The notes under the pieces: model-generated
What the model saw: only the letters and a program-made list of their open reading frames with translations
The model's database searches: none
Told to the model about the DNA's origin: nothing
NCBI RefSeq assembly: GCF_045762675.1
Contig: NZ_JBJDLK010000005.1
Coordinates: 1 to 64,000 of the forward strand
DNA: 64,000 nucleotides
Direction of reading: 5' to 3'
Source: Elizabethkingia meningoseptica_A
Lineage (GTDB): Bacteria; Bacteroidota; Bacteroidia; Flavobacteriales; Weeksellaceae
Part shown: positions 52,409 through 61,258 of the stretch, piece by piece
Layout: each line of letters begins with the position of its first letter
Position numbering within the stretch: the stretch's first letter is position 1
Translations under genes and position numbers: made by a program

Positions 52409-52567
52409 TTAATATTCACATTCTACACATTGACAAACACCATTACTGTCTATTATGCCCTGTACTGTTTTATTCAGGTACGGATCATAATATACACACG
52501 CCTCCCCACCTCTGGCAGGAGCACCACCATTAATTTTTTTCAAATCTTTCTTTAATAATTTCTTCAT
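52409..52567 (-). CDS. Cys-rich double-glycine peptide C
   Basis: A 52-residue precursor: leader MKKLLKKDLKKINGG, then APARGGEACVYYDPYLNKTV and QGIIDSNGVCQCVECEY. The leader is of the same type as in A and B, but the core differs, ending in a CQCVEC cluster. Four cysteines. It is the first gene of the trio, 103 bases after the TonB-type barrel gene, which may supply the transcript. Function unknown. Confidence 0.7.
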   Translation of the reverse strand: MKKLLKKDLKKINGGAPARGGEACVYYDPYLNKTVQGIIDSNGVCQCVECEY

Positions 52568-52625
52568 AATATTTTAATTTTTAGTTAAACGTTAAATTAC
52601 ATTTTTAAAACCAATTTATCCATAT

Positions 52626-52647
52626 ATTTAACTATTATTTAACATTA
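52626..52647. repeat. 22-base direct repeat, copy 2 (before peptide C)
   Basis: Exact match to 51747-51768. It lies in the 103-base gap between the barrel gene stop and peptide C and may include part of the peptide promoter. Confidence 0.7.
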
Positions 52648-52670
52648 ATAATTATTTACAATTAATATAA

Positions 52671-54812
52671 TTAGTTTACTCTGTTTTTCTCTTCAAATTT
52701 TACATTACGATCAGCACCTTTTACTTTATTATTTCCAAATGTGTAGCTCACACTAAGAGTAAAATTTCTGTAATCGTAATAATTTTCATTTCTTGAATTA
52801 AAATTGCTGTATACCGCTTCGCCTTTACTAAGGGCTGTTTGGAAAACGTCATTTACAGAAGCATTTACCTGTAACTTCTTCTCCATAAAAGATAACTTGG
52901 CCCCCAGATTCAGCATAGAAAAGCTTTCAGCTTTATAGTTTCCGAAACTTCCCGGCAACCTGTGCATAAAATTGGCAAACACTGCAACAGTCTTTTGTTT
53001 ATTCAGTGTGAAAGTATTGTTGATATTATAATAAGTATTGAAAGCATTCTGCCCTATAACTTCCGGAATTATTCCTTTACTTTTAACATAATACAGATTA
53101 GCATTTACATTAAGCTCCCAGAATTTAAACAAAGTATCATAATACCCTAAATTTAAACCATAGCTGGAATCATTGAACAAGTTATTATAGTCAATAATTT
53201 TAATTCCATCACTGTAGGTTACAATCTGACTATAAGCATCTTTTACCTGCTGATAATATAAGCTGGCAGTGAACTTGCTTTTAAAGGAATATCCCAGTTC
53301 AATATTATCACTGTAAGAAGGCTTCAGATAAGGATTTCCTTTTGCAAAAGAATAAGGATTAATATACCATCTGTAAGGATTAATCGCTCTGAAAAACGGT
53401 CTGTTAATTCTTCTCGAATAGTTTACCGTAAACGTATTATTATCATCTGCTTTATAAGCGAGATAAGCCGTCGGAAAGAATCGTCCATATTCATACTTAT
53501 TTCTTTCTCCCGACGTCAGACTCAAGCCATCAATTACAGAATATTCATAGCGTAATCCTGCTTTTGCTGACCATTGTTCACTGAATTTTTTATCAACACT
53601 AAAATAACCTGCATAGTTCTGTTCTTTATATTCAAAAAGATTACGACCATCCGGCATCAGAACTGAACCACCGTCTACTATTCTGGAGTATTGCAGATCT
53701 GAATTATTTTTAAAATAAGCCACTTTTGCTCCGGTCTCTATATTGACAAACTTATAAGGCAAAGTAAAATCCACCTGCCCGGACCATATACTGTAATTAA
53801 TTTTATTATAACTTCTGTAATCTTCTATATCATTGTTATTATGATTTAAAGTCTGAAAGCTAATTCTGTTTACCGGAATATTTGAAAAATAATTCCCGCC
53901 TACCGACATCTTTTTTCCTAAACTATCCAGCTTCAGATCATAGTAAACATTTAAAGTATGTGTTGGTGTCCTTTCCCGGTGTTCGGCATAAGTTGTTAAA
54001 AGAGAATCCTGCTTACCACCGGTAAAATATTCAGAGCGGTTATTAATATTCATGTTCAGGTGGTTTATACCCAAATCATATACAACTCCGACATTTGATT
54101 TGTCTGAAATCTTATAATCCAGACTGTAATTCAGCCCGACTCCGCGTGGCATATCTTTTCTTACATCCAGGCTTTTTAATCCCTGAGTACCTATAATCTC
54201 ATTTTGTTCTGTAGATTTCTTTTGGTTATCATAATGTCTTAATTTTAGGGAAGAACTAATTTTATCAGACTGATAATTCAAACCAATAGTGTTGGTAAAC
54301 CCGTCATAAGATTTTTTAGTATATCCCGTAGTCAGATTTCCACTCCAGCCCAGATTTATATTTTTCTTCAGTACAATATTGATAATACCACTATTACCTT
54401 GTGCATCATATTTTGCAGGTGGTGTAGTGATGACTTCTATTCTGGCAATATTTTCTGAACGTAACGATTTTAAATAATTCAAAAGTTCTGTATCAGACAT
54501 CTGCACAATCTTATCATTAATCATTACTGATACCCCGCTCTTGCCTATAATGGAAATACCACTGGTTTCATCTACTTTTATTAAAGGTGTATTTCTTAAA
54601 GCTTCTACACCATCCATTCCCTGGGATGCAATAGAGTTTTCAACATTAAATACCGTACGGTCTATTTTCCGTTCAATTAGTTTCTTCTTTCCGGTAAGAC
54701 TAACAGTCTGTATTTCTTTTTCAGAACTTTTGCCCATAGTATTCTGAGCATATACAAGAGAGCACATAGAACCAAGTATAACAACTGCCCAAAAACCTGT
54801 TTTATTTTTCAT
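52671..54812 (-). CDS. TonB-dependent-receptor-like outer-membrane beta-barrel protein
   Basis: A 713-residue outer-membrane protein with signal peptide ending VYAQ (about residue 23). Unlike most of its group it has no N-terminal carboxypeptidase-like domain and goes directly to a plug (VEALRNTPLIKVDETSGISI, GKSGVSVMINDKIVQMSD, RIEVITTPPAKYDAQGNSGI). The remaining about 520 residues are barrel strands ending in NFTLSVSYTFGNNK with a short extra tail. This is the 'outer membrane beta-barrel family' type. Being directly before the three peptide genes, it could import or bind a related peptide or metal; this is speculation. Confidence 0.85.
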   Translation of the reverse strand: MKNKTGFWAVVILGSMCSLVYAQNTMGKSSEKEIQTVSLTGKKKLIERKIDRTVFNVENSIASQGMDGVEALRNTPLIKVDETSGISIIGKSGVSVMINDKIVQMSDTELLNYLKSLRSENIARIEVITTPPAKYDAQGNSGIINIVLKKNINLGWSGNLTTGYTKKSYDGFTNTIGLNYQSDKISSSLKLRHYDNQKKSTEQNEIIGTQGLKSLDVRKDMPRGVGLNYSLDYKISDKSNVGVVYDLGINHLNMNINNRSEYFTGGKQDSLLTTYAEHRERTPTHTLNVYYDLKLDSLGKKMSVGGNYFSNIPVNRISFQTLNHNNNDIEDYRSYNKINYSIWSGQVDFTLPYKFVNIETGAKVAYFKNNSDLQYSRIVDGGSVLMPDGRNLFEYKEQNYAGYFSVDKKFSEQWSAKAGLRYEYSVIDGLSLTSGERNKYEYGRFFPTAYLAYKADDNNTFTVNYSRRINRPFFRAINPYRWYINPYSFAKGNPYLKPSYSDNIELGYSFKSKFTASLYYQQVKDAYSQIVTYSDGIKIIDYNNLFNDSSYGLNLGYYDTLFKFWELNVNANLYYVKSKGIIPEVIGQNAFNTYYNINNTFTLNKQKTVAVFANFMHRLPGSFGNYKAESFSMLNLGAKLSFMEKKLQVNASVNDVFQTALSKGEAVYSNFNSRNENYYDYRNFTLSVSYTFGNNKVKGADRNVKFEEKNRVN

Positions 54813-55090
54813 ATTAAGTTTGTTTTAAATGACAAATATTTTTATAACTAAAAATTTAGTAATACAAGTTTAGCAATTTTATTTCGAATAAAACTAATTT
54901 ATTAGTGATAAAAAAAATTATTTGTCTTTTTATACGCTCTATTCATCACAACAGGTACCAAGTAAAAAATAATCTCACAAACAACTAATTATCAAATATT
55001 TAGCGTGAAAATATTTTATGTAAGTGTCCATTTTCAGACATTATTGTCCGGTAATGAACACCATTATAAAGATTCGTAAGAACCGATTAA
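54813..55090. other. Divergent intergenic region between the barrel gene and glnS
   Basis: About 280 AT-rich bases holding the promoters of two divergent genes. No repeat or coding frame was found, apart from the glnS -7 box listed separately. Confidence 0.4.
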
Positions 55091-55096
55091 AATGGT

Positions 55097-55104
55097 TAAA
55101 TTTG
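55097..55104 (+). promoter_or_regulatory. -7 box of the glnS promoter
   Basis: TAAATTTG followed by CAT fits TAnnTTTG. A weak TTCG lies 20 bases upstream. Because it overlaps the upstream in-frame ATG at 55092, it supports translation from 55125. Confidence 0.55.
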
Positions 55105-55124
55105 CATTCTTAGAATATATCTCA

Positions 55125-56795
55125 ATGGAAGAAGAAAAAAAATCTCTCAATTTTATTGAGCAAATTATAGAGGAAGATCTGGCAAACGGCCTTGGAAAAG
55201 ATAAAATCCGTTTCCGCTTCCCGCCGGAACCTAATGGTTACTTACATATTGGTCATACAAAGGCCATATGCATTAACTTTGGGTTAGGTGAAAAATATAA
55301 TGCTCCGGTTAACCTGCGTTTTGATGATACGAACCCCGAAAAGGAAGAGCAGGAATTTGTAGATTCTATTAAAAAGGATGTTGAGTGGCTTGGCTTTAAA
55401 TGGGACAAGGAGCTTTATGCATCCGATTATTTCCAGCAGCTATATGACTGGGCTGTACAATTGATAAAAGAAGGAAAAGCTTATGTAGATGAGCAGCCTT
55501 CCGAGGTAATTACTGAGCAACGTAAAAACCCTGCAGAACCGGGAGTTGAATCACCATACAGAAACAGACCTGTTGAAGAATCTCTGGATTTATTTGAAAA
55601 AATGAAGAACGGAGAATTCGAAAGTGGTTCAATGTCCCTTCGTGCAAAAATTGATATGGTTTCCCCTAATATGAATATGCGTGACCCTGTTATGTATCGT
55701 ATTCTGAATAAACCACACCACAGAACCGGAACGACATGGAAAATTTATCCAATGTATGACTGGGCACATGGTGAATCCGATTATCTGGAACAGGTATCAC
55801 ATTCACTTTGTTCTTTGGAATTTGAAAACCACAGACCATTATACAACTGGTATCTTGAGCAAGTAAGAGATGAAAATAAAGTAGCACCAAAGCAAAGAGA
55901 ATTTGCCAGAATGAATGTTACTTACATGATTACTTCTAAAAGAAAGCTACAAAAACTGATCGCAGAAAATGTAGTAACCGGATGGGACGACCCAAGAATG
56001 CCTACGGTTTCCGGATTAAGAAGAAAAGGTTATACAGCAGAAGCTATCCGAAACTTTATCGAGCGTATCGGGGTGGCGAAACGTGAAAACCTTATTGATA
56101 TCCAGTTACTGGAGTTCTTTGTACGTGAAGATCTGAATAAGAAGGCTAAAAGAGTAATGGCTGTCGTAGATCCTGTAAAACTGGTTATTGAAAATTATCC
56201 GGAAGGACAGGAAGAATGGGTAGAAACGGAAAATAATCCGGAAGATGAAAATGCCGGAACCAGAGAAATTCCGTTTTCCAGAGAATTATATATTGAAAGA
56301 GAAGACTTCAAAGAAGAAGCTAACAATAAATTCTTCAGACTGAAATTAGGCGGAGAAGTTCGTCTGAAATCAGCTTACATTATTAAGGCTGAACGTGTAG
56401 AGAAGGATGAAAATGGTGAGATTACTACCATTTATGCAACTTATGATGATAAGAGTAAATCCGGTAGTGGTACTGAGGAAAGTCTTAGAAAAGTAAAAGG
56501 TACGCTTCACTGGGTATCTGCTCCGCATGCCATTCCGGTAGAAGCACGTATGTATGAACGTCTATTCACTGTGGAACAGCCGGATGCTGAAAAAGATGCA
56601 GACTTCTTACAGTACATTAACCCTGAGTCATTAAAAACTGCTCATGGTTTTGCTGAGCCAAGTCTGAAGGATGTAGAAATCGGTGCGCCTCTTCAGTTCC
56701 AGAGAATTGGTTATTTCACCAAAGATCAGGATTCTTCTGATGAGAAACTGGTTTTCAACAGAACCGTAACTTTAAAGGATTCTTATAAACCTTAA
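55125..56795 (+). CDS. glnS: Glutaminyl-tRNA synthetase
   Basis: A 556-residue class I synthetase, the usual length. Signatures: PPEPNGYLHIGHTKAICINF (HIGH motif), DDTNPEKEEQEFV, and the KMSKS equivalent MITSKRKLQKL. An anticodon-binding beta-barrel pair fills the last 200 residues. The start at 55125 (MEEEKKSLNFIEQI) is chosen because the -7 promoter box overlaps the earlier ATG at 55092. Its presence means glutaminyl-tRNA is made directly. It ends at a strong terminator. Confidence 0.97.
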   Translation: MEEEKKSLNFIEQIIEEDLANGLGKDKIRFRFPPEPNGYLHIGHTKAICINFGLGEKYNAPVNLRFDDTNPEKEEQEFVDSIKKDVEWLGFKWDKELYASDYFQQLYDWAVQLIKEGKAYVDEQPSEVITEQRKNPAEPGVESPYRNRPVEESLDLFEKMKNGEFESGSMSLRAKIDMVSPNMNMRDPVMYRILNKPHHRTGTTWKIYPMYDWAHGESDYLEQVSHSLCSLEFENHRPLYNWYLEQVRDENKVAPKQREFARMNVTYMITSKRKLQKLIAENVVTGWDDPRMPTVSGLRRKGYTAEAIRNFIERIGVAKRENLIDIQLLEFFVREDLNKKAKRVMAVVDPVKLVIENYPEGQEEWVETENNPEDENAGTREIPFSRELYIEREDFKEEANNKFFRLKLGGEVRLKSAYIIKAERVEKDENGEITTIYATYDDKSKSGSGTEESLRKVKGTLHWVSAPHAIPVEARMYERLFTVEQPDAEKDADFLQYINPESLKTAHGFAEPSLKDVEIGAPLQFQRIGYFTKDQDSSDEKLVFNRTVTLKDSYKP

Positions 56796-56814
56796 AAAGA
56801 ATAAAAAATAACAG

Positions 56815-56848
56815 AAACGGCTATCTCCTTGGATAGCCGTTTTTTTAT
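56815..56848 (+). terminator. Terminator after glnS
   Basis: An 11-base perfect stem AAACGGCTATC/GATAGCCGTTT with loop TCCTTG and a following T run, 20 bases past the stop. Confidence 0.9.
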
Positions 56849-56957
56849 ATTGAAATCTATTATTAGTTTTTCTGTCTTATCTTCGCTTATAAACTCGAAA
56901 AAATCTGTTTTTTCCCAACCAAAATTATAGGTTAGAATATTTAATATCTCCTGCAAT

Positions 56958-57533
56958 ATGGATCATAAACTGCAAATATTAGCAACAAAATTAAATTTAT
57001 CTGCGAAACAATTAGAACAACTCATGCGGGGTTCTTCGGTTGTTAAATATAAAAAAGGAAACTTCTTAATGCAGAATGGTGAATTGTCTCATCAGCTAGG
57101 ATTTATTATTAAAGGAGCACTCAGAACATTTACAATCAATCAGGAAGGAGAAGACATTAGCTTTTTATTACAAGTAGACGGTGATTTTTTTGGTGATTAC
57201 GAGTGCTTTCTTAACGGAGTTAAATCGACATGGGAACTACAAACCACAGCTACAACAGAAGTTGTTTTAATAGAAAAACAGCATTTATATCATTTAATGG
57301 AACAGGATCCTTTTTGGATAGGCTTTTATAAACAAGTTGCAGATATATGTTTTCTGGAAGCAAAACGCAGAATTGAAGAGCTGTTGTTTTACACTTACGA
57401 ACAACGCTATCTGAATTTATTAACAAACAGACCCAAGGTTATTGAAAAAATACCACAGAAATATATTGCCAGTTATCTTGGTATTACAACACAATCTCTT
57501 TCCCGGATAAAAAACCGCATTTTATTAACATAG
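56958..57533 (+). CDS. Crp/Fnr family transcriptional regulator
   Basis: A 191-residue regulator with a cyclic-nucleotide-binding-type domain (residues about 10-115, SHQLGFIIKGALRTFTINQE, FLLQVDGDFFGDYE) and a C-terminal helix-turn-helix (IPQKYIASYLGITTQSLSRI). It lacks the cysteines of Fnr-type iron-sulfur sensors in the N-terminus. The ligand is unknown. It is followed on the same strand, 61 bases to the likely start, by a FAD monooxygenase gene, a frequent regulator-target layout in Flavobacteriia. Confidence 0.9.
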   Translation: MDHKLQILATKLNLSAKQLEQLMRGSSVVKYKKGNFLMQNGELSHQLGFIIKGALRTFTINQEGEDISFLLQVDGDFFGDYECFLNGVKSTWELQTTATTEVVLIEKQHLYHLMEQDPFWIGFYKQVADICFLEAKRRIEELLFYTYEQRYLNLLTNRPKVIEKIPQKYIASYLGITTQSLSRIKNRILLT

Positions 57534-57594
57534 GTGAACGTTTTTGCTGTTTTTAGCGACGAAATTTGCTGTATTAATTAAATACAACATTATT

Positions 57595-58722
57595 ATGGAT
57601 GTCGCTATTATAGGAGCAGGAATAGGAGGACTTACCACAGCCTTAGCTCTTAAAAGGAGAAATATCCCATTCCGGGTTTATGAAGCAGCTGAAGAATTAA
57701 AGCCTGTTGGTACAGGGATTATTTTAGGTATTAATGCGATGCAGGTTTACCATCAGCTGGAGATAGAGAATAAAATATTACAAATCGGGAAGAAAATAGA
57801 CAGTATTAATGTAACTGACTTTAAACTGGTCCCTATTACCGAAACTTTATTATTGCCTTTTGAACAAAAATATGGCCACAGAAGCGTTGCCATACACCGC
57901 GCAGATTTACATCATATTCTGATTAATGAAGTAGGCGAAGAAAATATAATTTTAAACAGCAGACTTTCTAAGGCTGTACAGCTCAATAATAATGATTATG
58001 AACTGACTTTTGAAAACAACAAAAAGGTGATTCATTCTTTTGTAATAGGGGCTGACGGTATTCATTCCAAAATCAGACAAACCTTTTTTCCGGGCACCAG
58101 GCTAAGAGATGCAGGACAGATTTGTTTCCGGGGCGTTACAAATTTCAATTTACCCCCCTTATATAAAAACGAATTAACAGAAGGCTGGGGAAAAGGAAAA
58201 CGTTTTGGTTTTGTTGAAATTTCAGAAGGCACAGTTTACTGGTATTTCCTTGTTAATAATGCTCTTTATAAAAAGCAGAGTGATTTGAATCTTTATCTCA
58301 AAGATGCACCCGATTTCATACGGCAGATGATCCTCAGTACTCCTGAAGAAAAATGGTTTACCGCTAATTTACACGATCTTCAACCTATTACAGAATGGCA
58401 AAAAGACCGGATCATACTACTGGGGGATGCCGCACATGCAACAACTCCTAATATGGGGCAAGGTGCATGTCAGGCGATAGAAGATGCTTATGTTTTATTC
58501 AGGTTACTTGAAAAAAACAATTTGGAAGACTCTTTTAAAGATTATCCTTTAATAAGACGTAAGAAGGCCCACCATGTTGTAAATACCAGCTGGAAAATCG
58601 GGAAAATTGCACAATTAGAGAATAAGTTATTAATTAACCTGAGAAATATAATGCTACGCAGTACACCTAAAGCTACTCAGACAAAAAATTTCGATCGCTT
58701 ATTCACATTGGATAAAGTGTAA
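57595..58722 (+). CDS. FAD-dependent monooxygenase (PHBH type)
   Basis: A 375-residue group A flavoprotein monooxygenase. Motifs: MDVAIIGAGIGGLTTALALK (GxGxxG for FAD), FVIGADGIHSKIRQ (DG motif), and LLGDAAHATTPNMGQGACQA (GD motif). The frame opens at 57544, but the first 17 codons do not match the family; the GxGxxG motif should be at the very start, so 57595 is chosen. It probably hydroxylates an aromatic or antibiotic-like compound; some relatives inactivate tetracyclines. It lies with a Crp-type regulator. Confidence 0.85.
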   Translation: MDVAIIGAGIGGLTTALALKRRNIPFRVYEAAEELKPVGTGIILGINAMQVYHQLEIENKILQIGKKIDSINVTDFKLVPITETLLLPFEQKYGHRSVAIHRADLHHILINEVGEENIILNSRLSKAVQLNNNDYELTFENNKKVIHSFVIGADGIHSKIRQTFFPGTRLRDAGQICFRGVTNFNLPPLYKNELTEGWGKGKRFGFVEISEGTVYWYFLVNNALYKKQSDLNLYLKDAPDFIRQMILSTPEEKWFTANLHDLQPITEWQKDRIILLGDAAHATTPNMGQGACQAIEDAYVLFRLLEKNNLEDSFKDYPLIRRKKAHHVVNTSWKIGKIAQLENKLLINLRNIMLRSTPKATQTKNFDRLFTLDKV

Positions 58723-58723
58723 A

Positions 58724-58760
58724 AAAAGGAGTGCTACTTAAAGTAGTACTCCTTTTCTTT
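58724..58760 (+). terminator. Terminator after the FAD monooxygenase gene
   Basis: A long stem AAGGAGTGCTACTT paired with AAGTAGTACTCCTT (one G-T pair) followed by TTCTTT. The hairpin begins right after the stop codon. Confidence 0.85.
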
Positions 58761-58845
58761 TCGTATTTTTAAAACGATCCGGAAGTTCTTATTATTTATT
58801 GAGAAACTACCAATTTAAAGATATTCATTAACTATATCAGGTTAT

Positions 58846-59823
58846 TTAAGCTACACCTAATTTCTTAGCCACAATAGCATTCATAATAATCTGGGCATGT
58901 ATTCTGGAGTTTTCTATAAACCAAAGGTGGGTATTCCTTCCGCCACAAACCACTCCTGCCAGATAAAGTCCCGGTACATTTGTTTCCATGGTATGATCAC
59001 TATGATGAGGTACCATACTTTCACCTTCCAGTAAAACTCCTGTTTTGCTCAGGAATTCAAAATCCGGTAAATATCCGGTTAATGCAAGAACGAAATCATT
59101 TTCTATTTCAACTATATTATCATTTTCATCTCTGAAAACAACTGTATTTTCTGTAATTTCTGTGATTTCTGAATTGAAATAAGCTTTTATGCTGCCCTCT
59201 GTAATACGATTTTCAATATCCGGGCGTACCCAATATTTAACTCTTCGCCCGATTTCACTTCCACGGACAATCATTGTTACGTCTCCACCCTTTCGGTAAA
59301 TTTCCAATGCCGCATCTACGGACGAGTTGCTCGCTCCTACAACTACAACTTTTTGTTTGGAATATGGGTAAGGTTCCGAATAATAATGCTTCACTTTAGG
59401 CAGTTCCTCTCCTTTCACATGAATACGATTCGGAATGTCATAAAATCCTGTAGCCAGTATAACATTTTTAGCCATGTATTCTGATTTTGAAGAGACTACT
59501 TTAAAAAGTTCATTTTCCTTTATAACATCGGTAACTTTCTCATAAAGACGAATATTAATATTCCGTTGACGGGTAATTCCCTGATAATATTCCAGAGCCT
59601 CCTGTCTTCCGGGTTTCGGAGCAGTCGTTATAAAAGGAATACCATCAATCTCCAGTCGGTCTGCTGATGAAAAGAAGCGCATGTACAGCGGATAATGATA
59701 CAAGCTGTTTGCTATTGTTCCTTTTTCTAAAATAATATAGGAAAGTTTTTTCTTCTCCGCTTCCAGCGCACATGCCAATCCGATAGGACCGCCGCCGATA
59801 ATCACAAGATCATAAATATTCAT
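58846..59823 (-). CDS. ypdA: YpdA family bacillithiol-disulfide-reductase-like flavoprotein
   Basis: A 325-residue FAD/NAD(P)-dependent oxidoreductase. It has the FAD-binding GGGPIG at 10-15, a second Rossmann motif VVVGASNSSVDAALEI near residue 160, and the C-terminal FAD contact PGLYLAGVVCGG. YpdA reduces bacillithiol disulfide in Firmicutes, and homologues accompany bacillithiol synthesis in many Bacteroidota. No other bacillithiol gene is in the window. The single cysteine in VVCGG is the one used by YpdA. Not in an obvious operon. Confidence 0.85.
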   Translation of the reverse strand: MNIYDLVIIGGGPIGLACALEAEKKKLSYIILEKGTIANSLYHYPLYMRFFSSADRLEIDGIPFITTAPKPGRQEALEYYQGITRQRNINIRLYEKVTDVIKENELFKVVSSKSEYMAKNVILATGFYDIPNRIHVKGEELPKVKHYYSEPYPYSKQKVVVVGASNSSVDAALEIYRKGGDVTMIVRGSEIGRRVKYWVRPDIENRITEGSIKAYFNSEITEITENTVVFRDENDNIVEIENDFVLALTGYLPDFEFLSKTGVLLEGESMVPHHSDHTMETNVPGLYLAGVVCGGRNTHLWFIENSRIHAQIIMNAIVAKKLGVA

Positions 59824-59924
59824 ACTGCAAAATTACGGCAAAGCCATGGTTACTGTACCCTGATTGTTATTAATTTTATCTGTTGGTATTTTATTAAAAG
59901 TTAATATCTCACAATTAAAAAGTG

Positions 59925-60233
59925 CTATAGCTCTGCATCTTCCCAAATGGTTCCTTTAAAATGAAAATGTTCAATCATCTTTCTTTTTTCTTCCTGTAAA
60001 GCTTCTATTTTCTGTAGTAGGTTACTGATGATTTCTATTCCGGGCATATTCACTTCCAGATCATAATGCCAGTTGGTAAAACGTTCCAGGGCAGGCAGAT
60101 CACTATACAGCACATATTTTACTTCGTTCTCTATCTGAATATGTAAAAGTCCTGAATCTTCAAGAGATTCCAGAAAGGACATTTCTATATTATAAAGTCT
60201 GATGAGTTCTTCTCGTGAAATTCTTTCTTCCAT
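59925..60233 (-). CDS. cbpM: Chaperone modulator CbpM
   Basis: A 102-residue MerR-like helical protein (SREELIRLYNIEMSFLESLE, then LERFTNWHYDLEVNMPGIEI, and IEALQEEKRKMIEHFHF). CbpM binds the J domain of CbpA and inhibits it. The gene follows the cbpA-like gene by three bases, which is the standard pairing. The C-terminal coiled segment and its length are typical. Confidence 0.9.
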   Translation of the reverse strand: MEERISREELIRLYNIEMSFLESLEDSGLLHIQIENEVKYVLYSDLPALERFTNWHYDLEVNMPGIEIISNLLQKIEALQEEKRKMIEHFHFKGTIWEDAEL

Positions 60234-60236
60234 GAC

Positions 60237-61151
60237 TTAGGATTTTTGCATTTCTTGTAACAATTCTTTTTGCTTCTCAGAGAGGTTCTTAGGCAACTGC
60301 ACATTAAATGTAACATACAAATCACCGAAGTGTCCCTCTTTTTTGTAAACCGGGAAACCCTTACCTTTCAGACGTACTGTAGAAGCATTTGCTGTTTCCG
60401 GTTTCACCTTTAGTTTTACACTTCCGGTAAGTGTTTTTACCTCAACATCCCCTCCGAGTAAAGCCGTATACATATCGATATTAACCGCTGTTTTTAAGTC
60501 ATCTCCTGAACGCTTGAAGTGTGCATCCTCCGGAATAATAAAGGTAATATACAGATCTCCGTTTGGTCCGCCATTGTGTCCCTCAGTTCCGTAGCCTTTT
60601 AGCTTAATTTGTTGCCCGTCGTATACTCCGGCAGGTATTGTAATTCTTACTTTCTTATTATTTACATCCAGTGTACGTTGATGTGTTTCTGCGGCTTCGT
60701 GTAAAGAGAGCTGAAGTTCTGCATGCAAATCCTGCCCTTTAAATTTACCTGAACTTCGTCCTCTGGATGAAGCTCCAAAGCTGCCTCCACCGAACATGGA
60801 TTGAAAGAAATCGGAAAAATCTTCACCTTCTCCGAAGTCAGTGCCGGAAAAACCACCGGATGAATAAGTCCGCTGTGAGCTTTGCTGTTGTTGTCTGGCT
60901 TTTTCGTACTTCTCATATTCCTCACCATTTTTCCAGTGTTCACCATACTTATCGTATTTAGTGCGCTTTTCAGGATCGCTCAGAACTTCATTTGCTTCAT
61001 TCAGTTCCTGAAATTTATGCTGTGCCTCTTTGTCATCCGGATTAAGATCCGGATGCATTTTTCTCGCGAGTTTACGATAGGCTTTTTTTATTTCTTCCTG
61101 AGTAGCATTTTTATTGACTCCCAGAATTTTATAATAATCAATAAACGCCAT
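60237..61151 (-). CDS. cbpA: DnaJ-family co-chaperone CbpA
   Basis: A 304-residue J-domain protein without a zinc-finger region. The J domain (1-70) has the HPD motif in RKMHPDLNPDD. A Gly/Phe/Ser-rich linker (SFGASSRGRSSGKFKG) and two C-terminal substrate-binding domains follow (ITIPAGVYDGQQIKLKGYG, then VRLKGKGFPVYKKEG). It stimulates DnaK-type ATPase on stress and may bind curved DNA, as in CbpA. It is co-transcribed with cbpM (gap of three bases). Confidence 0.92.
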   Translation of the reverse strand: MAFIDYYKILGVNKNATQEEIKKAYRKLARKMHPDLNPDDKEAQHKFQELNEANEVLSDPEKRTKYDKYGEHWKNGEEYEKYEKARQQQQSSQRTYSSGGFSGTDFGEGEDFSDFFQSMFGGGSFGASSRGRSSGKFKGQDLHAELQLSLHEAAETHQRTLDVNNKKVRITIPAGVYDGQQIKLKGYGTEGHNGGPNGDLYITFIIPEDAHFKRSGDDLKTAVNIDMYTALLGGDVEVKTLTGSVKLKVKPETANASTVRLKGKGFPVYKKEGHFGDLYVTFNVQLPKNLSEKQKELLQEMQKS

Positions 61152-61258
61152 AGAACATTTGTTTTCTCAAATTTAATGAATCTGAAACAGAAGTATGGCC
61201 AAGAATTTGTTAAAAAACAATCTTTTTAATTTGTATTTTTACTTATATTATTTTTCGG

